Shown here: positions 22,255 through 31,700 of the stretch, piece by piece
Numbering within the stretch: the first letter of the stretch is position 1
Layout of the letters: each line of letters starts with the position of its first letter
Source: Schistocephalus solidus
Taxonomy: Eukaryota > Platyhelminthes > Cestoda > Diphyllobothriidea > Diphyllobothriidae
Reading direction: 5' to 3'
Length of the DNA stretch: 64,000 bases
NCBI GenBank assembly: GCA_017591395.1
Contig: WEDG01002474.1
Coordinates: 62,001-126,000, forward strand
Notes under the pieces: generated by a model
What the model was told of the DNA's origin: nothing
What the model saw: the letters and a program-made list of their open reading frames with translations, nothing else
The model's database searches: none
Program-made: the position numbers and the translations under genes

Positions 22255-22340
22255 GCATGTTCCGCTAAGGAGACTGTCGTGGATCAGCGAGACAGCTGCC
22301 CCGTGTCTAATAAAACGCTAGCCTTCTTATCAGCCACTGT
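22255..22340 (-). pseudogene. Gypsy protease fragment with broken active-site frame
   Basis: The minus strand reads ASVLLDTG (DTG codons at plus 22299-22307). The expected downstream peptide AAVSLIHDSLL is read only after a one-base frame change directly behind the DTG triplet. This is an aspartic protease of the retropepsin type. Confidence 0.7.
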
Positions 22341-22399
22341 GCGCGAAATTTTCAACGGCAAAGCAAAGTGTAAACAAGGCGGTTAGGAGTAAAGGATGA

Positions 22400-23020
22400 G
22401 AACCTGCGTTGTGACCGCACGTTCTTGCGGCTTTGCCATAACGTTTGCAGTAGTATCAGTTGGTCTTACTCGGTATAGCTAGGGGCTTGGGGCTCGGCAT
22501 AGGCAGGTCTTGACGGGCCTGGTAGGACTGATGGGTTGGCCGACGTACTTGATCGTTGAGTGGTTGGAGGTTACTGAGCCAAGAGAAATTGGGGGCGTCG
22601 AGTCACATCTAATGCGAGGGCTTCTTTGGCATTAGCCGGAGGACGGCTGGTGAAGATCACTGCCAACTCGCGGTCGTGTATGCCCGTCATCATGCGGCTG
22701 AGCGTCAAGTCCTCGTCACCATGGGGGGAAAGTCGCGAAAAGAGAGGTATTTTAGTTCAATATAGAAATTGATCAATGCCTCACCCTCGTGTTGGGTTCT
22801 GTTAAAAAAACGTTGTTGTTCCGCAGCCACACTCGACCCCGACTGGAAAATCTGTTCAAGGGCCTCGAAATACTCTTCGAAGGAAAAGAAAGGGAAGCAT
22901 GTCAGCTCGTCTACCATGTAAATAAGGTCAGGTGCAAAGGTGATTTGGGGGTGATCTTCTTGAATTTTTCAAGGACCAGCTCTAGGTCGGGTGCTGTTGC
23001 CGACATCCATTGGAAAAAGT
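22400..23020 (-). pseudogene. Gypsy gag (frameshifted)
   Basis: Two overlapping frames: MSATAPDLELVLEKFKKITP from about 22990, then LIYMVDELTCFPFFSFEEYF and NRTQHEGEALINFYIELKYL (22705-22930). The frame closes at a degenerate zinc knuckle (YYCKRYGKAARTC) at about 22420-22450. The Q..EGE....F...L..L pattern is typical of retrotransposon gag capsid regions. Confidence 0.65.
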
Positions 23021-23271
23021 TGTCACCTGTACGCAGGATCGGCAGTTATAGTAGTTGGGGTGTGAAGACTGATGACGCGGATGTCTGATGTGTTTTGGGG
23101 GTGGGAATAGGACGGGGTTGGTCAGGATGCGATGATGCACAGTCTTGAGGCGTTGGAAAGAGCCAGAGTAGATGTCAGAAGGGAGACTGGCGATGGAGGG
23201 TAGGCCGACGAAGTTTACGGTGGTGTGCAAGGTGTTGGCATGGGGTCCTGGACGGAATCCTTCGTGTTGGA

Positions 23272-23285
23272 CATCGCTGGCACCA
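23272..23285 (-). promoter_or_regulatory. Candidate Gypsy primer-binding site
   Basis: The minus strand reads TGGTGCCAGCGATG four bases after the proposed LTR end, as expected for the complement of a tRNA 3' end (…CCA). I cannot name the tRNA with confidence. Confidence 0.4.
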
Positions 23286-23289
23286 ACTT

Positions 23290-23579
23290 TGTGATGTCCT
23301 GAACGGGTCGGAGATCTGAGAAAGTGCGTTGCAACGAGAATTCTTGCTATTTCAGACAGTCCACAACGTGCACAATGAAGTTGAACGGGGAGTTAGGTGA
23401 GAAGGGTTTATTTGGTGGTTATTGTAAACAGGGGATATCGAATAATTCAACAGATGAGTTAGGGAACACAGTTTAATGTCGAGGTAATTAATAAGAAGGC
23501 ACACCTTAAGGATAAAAAAAGATAAAGGTTACCAGGTATGTGCTTATAAAGTGCACCTTTTTATATGGTGGGTGTGACA
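23290..23579 (-). repeat. Candidate Gypsy 5' LTR
   Basis: Bounded by TGTGATGTCC (plus 23290) and GTGTGACA (ends 23579), giving TG...CA ends. On the minus strand it carries a TATA-like stretch near its start (AAAAAGGTGCACTTTATAAG) and an AAATAAAC poly(A)-like signal further in. It lies directly upstream of the primer-binding site and gag. No second copy is present in the window to confirm the ends. Confidence 0.45.
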
Positions 23580-23588
23580 GTAAGAAAG

Positions 23589-23858
23589 TGTCAATCCTCA
23601 CGGGAAAATATAGGAGATTTAAAAAAAATAACAAGGAAGTTGATGGGAAACAAAAACGGCGTAGTTATCCGAATAAAGCCAGTTAATGTAAAATAAACAG
23701 TGGTGTTGATGAACGTAAAACCTTATATAAAAGGTTCTATTGTTAATGTCAAATACGAACGGGAAGAAAGTAAGTCTAGTGTTGTAAGTAAGCAAATAGT
23801 TACGCTACTGTCAAACGGAAGGTATGCTATGACGAGAAAACATACGTGGGAACGTACA
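23589..23858 (-). repeat. BEL/Pao 5' LTR
   Basis: Homologous along its length to 13920-14191 (shared words ATATAGGAGATTTAA, AAACAAAAACGGCGTAG, ATAAACAGTGGTGTTGATGA, GACGAGAAAACATA and TGGGAACGTACA). Only nine bases separate it from the Gypsy LTR, so essentially none of the BEL leader and gag survives. Confidence 0.75.
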
Positions 23859-26800
23859 GGTTTAATTATCTTGGAGACGTCTTTAAGGAAATATAAGAGA
23901 TATCCATGAGAACATTTCCTTAGTGTCATCGGTTATTAGCTTCTGAGGAAACTGACATGATCTGTTGATAAGAACATCAGTGCAGTCGTATTTTTAAAAT
24001 TTTATCCCTCACAGAGCAAGCGATAACGATGTTACGATGCGTGTGAGGTCTCCTTTGCAAGACATTCATGGACCTTTTCTTTGATACCAGGTTGGCATTG
24101 TGAGATTTGATAATTTTAATTGCACTCGGTACTCTACTGAGCCCAACTGAGTACAATGGGATTACCTGCTCTCTAACTGCGACTATTTTTACCTCGATAC
24201 CACCTCACAGTTAACGTTTTCAACGTTGCCACCGGAAACATATCTGCAAAATTACTTTCTGCGTCCTTGGAATTTTCTTCTCATGTGGAAATTTCTCAGA
24301 ATTCGTATCTCGAGCAAATTTTGATTTTTCAACGAATTTTAACGGAATATAGAATTGATTCGTGCGCAATTAACAGTCTAGCAAAACAAGTCGTCAAAGT
24401 TGTGCAAGGTCAAAATTTATCCAGATTCCTCGAGGCCTGCAAAACGGCTGAGTCATTTCTTAATATCCTTCATACATTTTATCAAGTTCTTAGGGTGAAG
24501 CCTACTCTGGACATTTCGGATTATCCAGAGCCATGATTCCTCCCTGAGATCGGAGGATTTCTTCGAGTTTGCCTGCACAACTCATCTGCGTGGTCATCCT
24601 TACAAGGTCAATAGCGAACGCACGCGATTGAACCTCAGAAAGTTTTTTTCAGCCAACGAGTCGTACGAGCTTGGACCTCGTTACCAAGCGAGACGGTTAA
24701 CTCTGACAGCATTTATGATTTTTAAAGAAGGCTTGATGACCTAATATTTGACAAAAGATGACTCTCAAAACATGATTACTTTAAAGCAGCCTTTTAAAAA
24801 TCTTTCGGTTTAAACTTTTCTTCCACAATTTTTCACCTATAGCTGTGAACACGCATTTGATGTTATATTATGCTTTGCCTCAAACACTTTTAAATGTACA
24901 CCATTTTTATATTGACTTGTACACATACAATGGTAGTTTAACATTAATAGTGTCATCAAGGGCGATGCCTGTAGCCCCTCAAAATAAAAAAGTGATACGA
25001 GGGTTATCAAACAGTAGATGACAAAAGTCACAAAGAGGTCGCCATTAACTCTAGTAGGTTATATTATTGCTCCCACAAATAATAAAGCTCATCAGAATAA
25101 AGCAGTCAACCAAATAAGCACATAAATCTTGGGCGAAAACGTAACAGAAAGAGTCCTGTGTCCACTTAATCGATTGCAATTAAAAGGATCAAGTAAAGTT
25201 TCAGTCGATTATGAGTATTTCATAATGATGTATTTCAGGATTCCGAATGTGTTATTTTGCACAAAAGCTTCGTTAAGTAAAACAGACGCATCGCGGCTTA
25301 TCATCACCAAGGCCACTTTAATCCATCCTTCAAAACAAGGTTCAGGCAAAATACCTCAAAACACCTTCTTAATTCAAATGCGGAGGCATTTTTTAAACCA
25401 GATTACTTAAGGATAGCAGCGCAAAAATGAGGAAGTTCTGGAAGGAACTGAAGAGGAAAACAACAGAGGAAGGAGAACGACCTAAAACAAGGCAAAAACC
25501 CATGCAGGTCAAGAGGTCTTTTCTGCAGCTAAATCCATTCGTAGTTAAGGAAAGTTCGTACTAAGAAGTCGGTACTAAACACAATGTATTTTAATACACA
25601 ATCCGTGTTTATAAAATCAGGAAATCGGAGAGTAGAAATCAGATTTCATCGCTTGGACATAAGCATGATGTGCTTATGCTCCTGGAAAAGACGTACTATC
25701 CACCATAAAGTACTATTTACTTAGATGGGACAAAAAGGCTTAGCCATCTACCTAGGTTTACATCAATTTATCCGAAATTGCCCAGCAGCATTGCGCAGAA
25801 CTGCGCAACTTTGGAATATGAGATTTTTCTTCACTTTGTCCACCAATTACACTCAGCCACTTGAATTTGCAGCTGCATATTAACTGCTAAACTAGACTGT
25901 CGAACGTGGCTTCCTAGACGTCTGCAGTGCAGCCCGTAGCACCAGCTAACAACAATACCAACTACCACGTGAGAGTTCGACGGTCATTGACGATGAAGTC
26001 CACTCTATGTCCCTCGGAAAGAGCTCAGAATCAGCGAATTGCACCCCAAGTATTCTATAAAGCAGATCTAGGCTGTTCAACCTGAAAAGATGTGATACGC
26101 ACAGGAATGGGGACGAGGGTTTTCGTTCAATATTGTTTTACAACGGCGTATTTTGCGTGTAATATCCACCGAGATCCTGCGGGTGGCGTGAGTGTCTGAC
26201 ATCTTTCGGGTGCTTTTTCTAACCCTCCCCCATTCAATAGTTAATGCATTATCCCCCTTAAATATAGCTATTAACTCATCCAAGGCATCTGCCGAAAATC
26301 ACATTTTTCAGTAGCATACCCACATGGGTAGCCTGGGATGCTTATGGGGTCGCTGTAACTCACACCAGAGTAATTGTTTGGTTGGCATTTGTGGAAGGGG
26401 AAGTGGGGTAAGAGAAAGAACTACTGGATGTGGAGACACAAACGAGTATCCCTTGTCTGGTGTACACTGCCAATCCGAGTGTTTGACGGGAAAGGAGGGT
26501 AAACAGCGCATTTTTCGTGCAGGCAGAGGTGAGAACCCGATGTCAAATAAGAGTCATGTTCATAGATAACCTTTCAACCATTCATGCGTATTCTCATTTC
26601 TAAAAAACTCTATAGACTACTTTAAAGTCAGTCAGCTGTATATAATGACGTGCGACGCTGCCTCACAGAGATGGCACAGTGCAGGTGAATTGCTTCGCAG
26701 TTTACGGTACAGCAGACGTTGACGATGACTACCGCACTTAGTGCTTCATGATCGTCCGTACTACGGTGACAAGTTTTTTTCTTGACGACCGGATTAAGGC

Positions 26801-27589
26801 ACAGATGTGGTAAATGACAAAGTGCCATAGACCACTGCGTCCCTATTGCATGCATAAGGCTCCTCTAAAAGTCACACGGACCCTTTCTGTAATAATACTA
26901 TAAAGACCACATTTAGCGGAAGCCATTTTTTCTTAATTTGGTCCTCAAGTCACTGGAATAGTCATCATGAAGACCAACATTTACCGTCACTCAGAATTCT
27001 TCCGAGCAACAATCTCTAGCACGTTCATATAAATTCCAATGTCAGGTTTCCGTAAAGGAGCATACACTGATTTTCTATTGGGCTGGATACCCAAGCGTCG
27101 GTCCCACTCTTTTTGTCTTCCTCCCCCATGCACCAGTCATATACCCGGATTCTATCAAAGATCTGGTGATGGGACTACTAGCAGTAAGCGTGGGTCTCTA
27201 TGGAAAGGACGAAGCATTTGTTGCTTGCACGGAATGAGTCCACTACGCACCCGATGTGTCGATAATTTAGTCGTCTTCCTTTTTGAAAGGGAAGACGATA
27301 TCAAGGCTACAAACTTCGATGTGGTCGATGGGGCTGTCTGCCATAAACACACGTGATCGAGTCCCAACTCCAGATGTACCAGGGTACAATAGGGATACAT
27401 CAGATCTCATGTACCGCAAAAGACGCGTTCAGAAGGGGACATTCCAGCCATCCCCTCCGTCCTGAGAAGAAAACACAGATCGAAGCAGTGGAGTATTTAA
27501 TTATTCTTCCACCGACATCAATTGTGGCTATCAAAACTGAGGACGCACAAAGAAATCATCAGCTGTAATAAGCTTTGCGATGGAATGAA
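23859..27589. other. No recognised element; one possible small coding piece
   Basis: AT-rich DNA with chance ORFs on both strands. Apart from the candidate at 24195-24536 I recognise no domain and no repeat shared with the rest of the window. Confidence 0.4.
24195..24536 (+). CDS. Uncharacterised open frame, possibly a terminal exon
   Basis: An open frame reads LTVNVFNVATGNISAK... and ends at a TGA at 24534. It is preceded by CCTCACAG, an acceptor-like site. Composition is that of an ordinary soluble protein (AINSLAKQVVKVVQGQNLS, FLEACKTAESFLNILH). I do not recognise it. It could be a terminal exon of an unknown gene, part of an old element, or chance. Confidence 0.22.
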   Translation, partial: RYHLTVNVFNVATGNISAKLLSASLEFSSHVEISQNSYLEQILIFQRILTEYRIDSCAINSLAKQVVKVVQGQNLSRFLEACKTAESFLNILHTFYQVLRVKPTLDISDYPEP

Positions 27590-27830
27590 ACATTCACCGG
27601 GTGAATTCTCGAGGATTGGTTGGAATTTAAGGCCGTATTACATGGACTTATCACCAACTTCTGTCCTAATTCGAAAAAGGTCACCAAAAGGCCCCAGTGG
27701 CTAATGACCAACCTGAAGAGTGAATTAAACCTCAAGCGAAAAGCTCTGGCAAACTTATCTAGTGGGAAAAGACCGTCAAATTGCTGACGAAGTGGTGGTT
27801 TAAACCACAAATAGTGGAAAATAAACGCTT
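27590..27830 (+). pseudogene. Decayed LINE ORF2 fragment (endonuclease-RT linker)
   Basis: The frame EFKAVLHGLITNFCPNSKKV then KRPQWLMTNLKSELNLKRKA resembles the linker between endonuclease and RT in CR1/Jockey-like LINEs (FVP....K..W....... L...R). No other motif of the element is visible nearby. Confidence 0.3.
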
Positions 27831-28014
27831 CTCTTCGCGTAGCAAGAATCCAACTATCTAAGCAACTGTTTTCTCAACAATTGAGGTGCACGAATCTTTT
27901 GCTCAACGAGGTCGCACTTCTCACCATTATCGTAAATGGTGCTTCCTTTGCTGAGATCTTACACAAAATGGGAGCGAAGAAATGGCCGTTCCTATCATCA
28001 ATTTCTAACCCTGG

Positions 28015-28650
28015 CAGTTCGATCGTCGAGGTCCGTAGTATGCTCCACACCCAGGTGGTGCAGGGACGACTTGCGCGGAATTCAGTTTTAAGTGATATAA
28101 GCCTTGCGCTGCGCTACCGCACTCTCCCCTCCTCCCCCACCTGAGCCCGGTGTCAAGACAGAGTCAAGAAGAACGGAGATGGGAGAGGGCGCAGGTGGCT
28201 GGCGCGGCCGGAGCCGCCCCTGGGCGCGCCACCACACCTGGCTCGGATCCCACGGAGGGAGTGCCATAAAGGCCACATTAAAAAGAAGCCATTGCAGCCT
28301 GACTCTCAGTCCACCAGTCAGCCACCCACACAAAACACACATGGGCTTACCACGTGGTCCGATTTTATCCCGACAGTTGGTGCAACCTTCCAAGCCACGG
28401 CTTTCTAGCGCACCGTGATAGTTTCAAGCGCGTCAGATTGTTTAGTGAGGAAAATACGCTGAGCTCCTCGACTCACTCTCTCCCCCACTTCACAATCAGA
28501 CCACCGTCCGAGCCGGTCAGCTGTCTCGATGCGGAAGCGCGCAGCTGCTGGATTCGTCTACGTACTACGCACACGACCCGGGCAAAACACAGCACCAGGA
28601 TTCACAGAACAGGGTTGAACGGCTTACATCCTCACATGCGTGAGATAGCC
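28015..28650 (+). repeat. R1 dispersed repeat (copy c), near full length
   Basis: The complement of R1 copy h. In order: GTATGCTCCAC, GTGGTGCAGGGACG, CTACCGCACTCTCCCCTCC, CACCTGAGCCCGGTGTCA, GACAGAGTCAAGAAG, GAGAGGGCGCAGGTGGCT, CACACCTGGCTCGGATCCCA, GAGTGCCATAAAGGCCACAT, GCAGCCTGACTCTCAGTCCA and AGCGCACCGTGATAGTTT. Copy h has these on the opposite strand. The overlapping ORFs on both strands (28088-28665) are repeat by-products. Confidence 0.7.
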
Positions 28651-28654
28651 AGAG

Positions 28655-28930
28655 GTCAGCATTAAGAAGGAGCCATCGCAGCCTGACTCTCAGACCACCA
28701 GTGAGCCACCTACGACAATGCATTGGACTAACTGCGAGGTCTGAGTGTAATTGTCAGTTGGCAACCTTCCAACCGCGGCACTCAACGACCACTGCACTTC
28801 TCCTCCCTCATTCTGAGCCTGGTCTCATGACACAACATGCAGCCGGAAATGGAGAGGGCAAGTCTGGCGCGGCAGGAGCCGCCCCCGCGTGCCACTCACA
28901 CCTGGCTCGGAGAGCAAGTCATGGACTGTA
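28655..28930 (+). repeat. R1 dispersed repeat (copy d), partial
   Basis: Restarts the central R1 sequence: CATTAAGAAGGAGCCATCGC, CAGCCTGACTCTCAGACCAC, then GAGAGGGCAAGTCTGGCGCG and CACACCTGGCTCGGAG. Block order differs from copy c, so it is rearranged or a nested second insertion. It abuts the broken 3' edge of the RTE LINE. Confidence 0.55.
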
Positions 28931-28959
28931 GTCGTAGACACGCACGTTGGAGCCTGCAT

Positions 28960-29800
28960 ACGCCGTGATCGTTGAGAAGGCGCCTGTCAGTTCTGTAGGC
29001 GATGCGGATACCAGGCTGCTCATCACGGTAGGCTTCCATCAGCATAGCACGAGAAAATGAGACTGAAAGTGGTGGGCGCCAGTACGCAGCCCTGCTTCAC
29101 CCGTTGGTCACTGCGAATGCTTCGGATACCGTCCCGTTGTCAGTGACGCGCGCCGACATCCTGTCATGAAGCTGAGCACCATGTGCGTGAACCGCTCAGG
29201 ACAGCCGAATTTCTGCATGACTTTCCACAGTCCGTCACGATTCACCGTGTCAAAGGCTTTCGTTAGACCCACGAAGGTAGTGTATAGGTGAGTTCGCATC
29301 TCCTGACACTCTCTGTAGCTGGCGGGCGGCAAAGATCATATCGGTTGTTCCGCGGTGTCGGCGGAAGCCACATTGGCTTTCCGGGAGCAGGCCCCTGCTC
29401 TAGGTGACCGTTAAGACGATTGAGAAGGATACGGGCGAAGATCTTCCCGGCGATGTTGAGCAACGAGATGCCTCTGTGATTATCACAGAGTTGCCGGTTC
29501 CCCTTCCGTTTGTAGAGATGGACGATGGTCGCGTCTTTGAAATCCTGAGGAACTTGTCCTTGGCGCCACATCTCCTGGAAGAGTGTTGTGAGTTCTGCCA
29601 TCAGCCGGGGCCCACCGTGCTTTTAGACTTCCAGTGGGATTGCGTCGGATCCCGGTGCTTTTACCGCTGGAAATCTGCTGCACGGCCCGGATGGTTTCTG
29701 GTAGGGAAGGCGGCAGATCCAGGTCATTGTTCGTGTCCACTTGAGGGAGCCGGTCAATGGCAGCATCGGAGATGGCTGATGAGCAATTAAGGACAATGCT
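28960..29800 (-). pseudogene. RTE LINE reverse transcriptase, N-terminal half
   Basis: The minus strand shows MAELTTLFQEMWRQGQVPQD, FKDATIVHLYKRKGNRQLCD and NHRGISLLNIAGKIFARILL, then after frame slips TTFVGLTKAFDTVNRDGLWK (motif A, with Gly in place of the first catalytic Asp), FGCPERFTHMV and, near 29010-29110, a GVKQGCVLAPTLFSL-like motif B. The YADD motif and the C-terminal zinc fingers are absent. Family: RTE/BovB-like non-LTR retrotransposons. Confidence 0.8.
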
Positions 29801-29829
29801 GAAGTGCTCGGCCCAGCGCTTCAGAATTT

Positions 29830-30790
29830 GCGATTTTCTGTCAGCAGTGTTGTGCCGTCAGAGCTGAGCAGCGGTGCGGACCCCTTGATACACGGGCCGT
29901 AGATGGCCTTGATGGCTTTGGAAAAAGTTTTTTTATTTCATTGTGGTCTGCATACCCCTGGATTTCCTCAGCCTTTCGGATCATCCAGGCATCCTGCATC
30001 TCCCGCAGCCATTGTTGTACAAGGCGCCGGCATCTGAAAAAGGCTGCTTTGGTGGCTTCAGTCCGAAGGTCCATGTAGGCTTTGTGTAGTCTATTCTTCT
30101 CCGCGAGTAAGTTGCTGATGTCGGCGTCATTGTCGTCAAACCAGTCCTGGTGTCGACGGTGTGCGCGTCCCAGTACATCGAGGGCGGTGGACTGGATGAC
30201 ATTTCGCAGTTGACACCATCGTGTCTCCACGGTAGCGGTATCATCTGGAGCATGCAGGTCCTCCAGTTTCTCGGCTATTTGGTTGCTGAAATCAAAACAG
30301 TGAGCAGGCAAATTTAATAAAAAGAGCATTTAACTTACATGGCGGCCTCTTACCTTGGGGCCTTCGTCGGGGTTGCAGTCGGAGCCCTCATCTGAGAAAT
30401 GACGAGGCGGTGATCTGTCCAACCATCGGCATCGCGGATCGCCTTGGTTACCAGCACGTCCTGTCGATCTCGCCTCCGGACGAGAACATAGTCCAGCAGA
30501 TGCCAGTGCCGCAACCGAGGGTGCATTCACGTGGCCTTCTCCCGCGTCGGAAGGCGGAAGAAGGTGTTGGACAGCAGGAGACTGGTGTTCCGCACACGTG
30601 CGCAGAAGAAGGAGGCCGTTATCGTTGCAGCTACCGAGACCGTGGGGACTCCAGCACTCCCCTGCCAGGCAGCGTGGTCCGTCCCGACGCGGGCATTGAA
30701 AGTCACCAAGCGACAATTAACTTGTCCTCTTTCGGCACAGTCACCAGCAAGGCGTGCAGGTCCTCGTAGAATTTGTCCTTCGCCGCATCA
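29830..30790 (-). pseudogene. RTE LINE endonuclease C-terminal part and linker
   Basis: The minus strand includes SNTFFRLPTREKATW and a DYVLVRRRDRQDVLVTKAIR-like block, then the linker FDFSNQIAEKLEDLHAPDDT, HRRHQDWFDDNDADISNLLA and KAEEIQGYADHNEIKKLF, open for 162 codons at 29841-30329. Frames alternate because of indels. Confidence 0.75.
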
Positions 30791-30797
30791 GAGCTCG

Positions 30798-31172
30798 TCA
30801 TTGGGGGAGCGTAGGCGCTGATGATGGTGGCGAACTGGTCTCCCGAAGAGGCAGGCGGAGGCTCATCAGGCGATCATTGATACCCTGCGGCAGACAGGGC
30901 AGACGTCCCACGATGTCGTTACGGATGGCAAAGGCAACACCAGCGTCGCGTCGCTCTGCCTTTGGCCGGCCGCTCCAGAAGAAAGTGTAGCCGGCCCCCA
31001 CCTCCTCCAGCTGACCCTGCTCAGAGAATCGGGTCTCGCTGAGAGCAGCAATGTCCACCTTGTAGCGCGCCAGTTCCCGAGCGACTAGCGCCGTCCTCCG
31101 TTCCGGCCGGTTGCTCCTAGGATTGTCTAAAAGGGAACGAATATTCCAGGCTGCTAGTGTGAGTGGACTCAC
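30798..31172 (-). pseudogene. RTE LINE AP endonuclease, N-terminal part
   Basis: Open for 124 codons: MSPLTLAAWNIRSLLDNPRS, RYKVDIAALSETRFSEQGQL, GAGYTFFWSGRP and GVAFAIRNDIVGRLP. The N of AAWN.R and the catalytic E of SETR are present. This is the exonuclease/endonuclease/phosphatase fold that nicks target DNA in RTE-like LINEs. The frame is lost just downstream (30798), in the segment leading to the rest of the domain. Confidence 0.85.
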
Positions 31173-31179
31173 CCGAGCA

Positions 31180-31700
31180 GCCTGGAGAGTATGGCGAGGG
31201 GGATGGGGACGGGGGTATTGTTGTTTGTTTGAGTTTTTACGACCGCGTAGTTTGAGATCTGCGAGCCGCGGTCGGCTGCAGAAGACGTGAGACCCAGCAT
31301 TTTTTTAGGGCACATTTTCTAGCCCCTTCCTCCGCGAGGAGGCAAGCAGTGCTATCCCTAAATAGGGCTGCTCGGACATCCCAGACGGCTGCCGAACTCC
31401 ACTATGGGTCACGGATTTTTTTTTTAGTGGGAGAACGACCCGAGTTAGTCTGGGCCGCCTACGGGGTTGCTGTCGCCCCCCACCGTAGGACTTTTTGAGA
31501 GGGGGAGGTGGGAAGTTCGGGAGTCAGACATACCGAGTGTGGAGGCACACACAACACCGGAGACCCTCACCTGGTTTAGCCCGCCGGTCGTGACGGTTGC
31601 CCGGGGTGTGGCTGCTGGGAAGAACCCAACTTCGAGGAGCCACAGGTGAGAGTTGGGTACCAGTTAGAGGCGGCCACAGGAGCATTCACCACCTGTACGA
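31180..31700 (-). promoter_or_regulatory. RTE LINE 5' UTR with interlaced inverted repeats
   Basis: GC-rich, stop-rich and C-rich on the minus strand, immediately upstream of the endonuclease ORF. Near its 5' edge two perfect stems interlace: 31651-31658 pairs with 31624-31631 (8 bp) and 31638-31644 pairs with 31607-31613 (7 bp), an H-type pseudoknot topology. RTE and related LINEs are known in some animals to carry HDV-like self-cleaving ribozymes at the 5' end, so a structured 5' end is plausible; ribozyme activity is inference only. Confidence 0.45.

Larger units (their letters stand above)
19740..23579 (-). mobile_element. Ty3/Gypsy retrotransposon, CsRn1-like, internally deleted
   Basis: On the minus strand it has a candidate 5' LTR, primer-binding site, gag, protease, RT, RNase H and a polyprotein C-terminus; almost the whole integrase is missing. 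The degenerate zinc knuckle (YYCKRYGKAARTC near 22420-22450) resembles the unusual CHCC knuckle of the CsRn1 clade described from flatworms rather than the usual CCHC. No 3' LTR was found; the LINE-A tail abuts where it should begin. Multiple frameshifts make it inactive. Confidence 0.75.
13920..23858 (-). mobile_element. BEL/Pao LTR retrotransposon carrying nested Ty3/Gypsy and LINE insertions
   Basis: Two ~270-bp direct repeats (13920-14191 and 23589-23858) bound the unit. On the minus strand it runs from the 5' LTR (right) to the 3' LTR (left). From the left LTR inward it contains BEL integrase, RNase H, RT and the C-terminal end of the BEL protease region, in correct BEL order. The BEL gag and protease active site are missing. 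Their place, from 19.55 kb to the right LTR, is occupied by a LINE 3' tail and a Ty3/Gypsy element in the same orientation. A second LINE fragment splits the BEL RNase H. Every reading frame is broken by stops and indels, so the unit is dead. I see no matching target-site duplication (GATAG on the left, GGTTT on the right). Confidence 0.75.
28950..31700 (-). mobile_element. RTE-type LINE, 3'-truncated
   Basis: On the minus strand it has a GC-rich 5' UTR (about 31700-31180), an AP endonuclease, a linker and the N-terminal half of the reverse transcriptase. It stops after RT motif B, before the YADD box. LINEs are normally truncated at the 5' end, so loss of the 3' end implies a deletion or rearrangement; R1 copies c and d lie exactly at the broken end. 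Several frame changes, so not active. Confidence 0.8.

Noticed and set aside
27039..27400. 105- and 81-codon ORFs on opposite strands
   Set aside because: No recognisable family and no neighbouring retroelement motif in phase; left unannotated.
28088..28931. Several 76-104-codon ORFs on both strands
   Set aside because: They lie wholly within R1 repeat copies and are not conserved as frames between copies.
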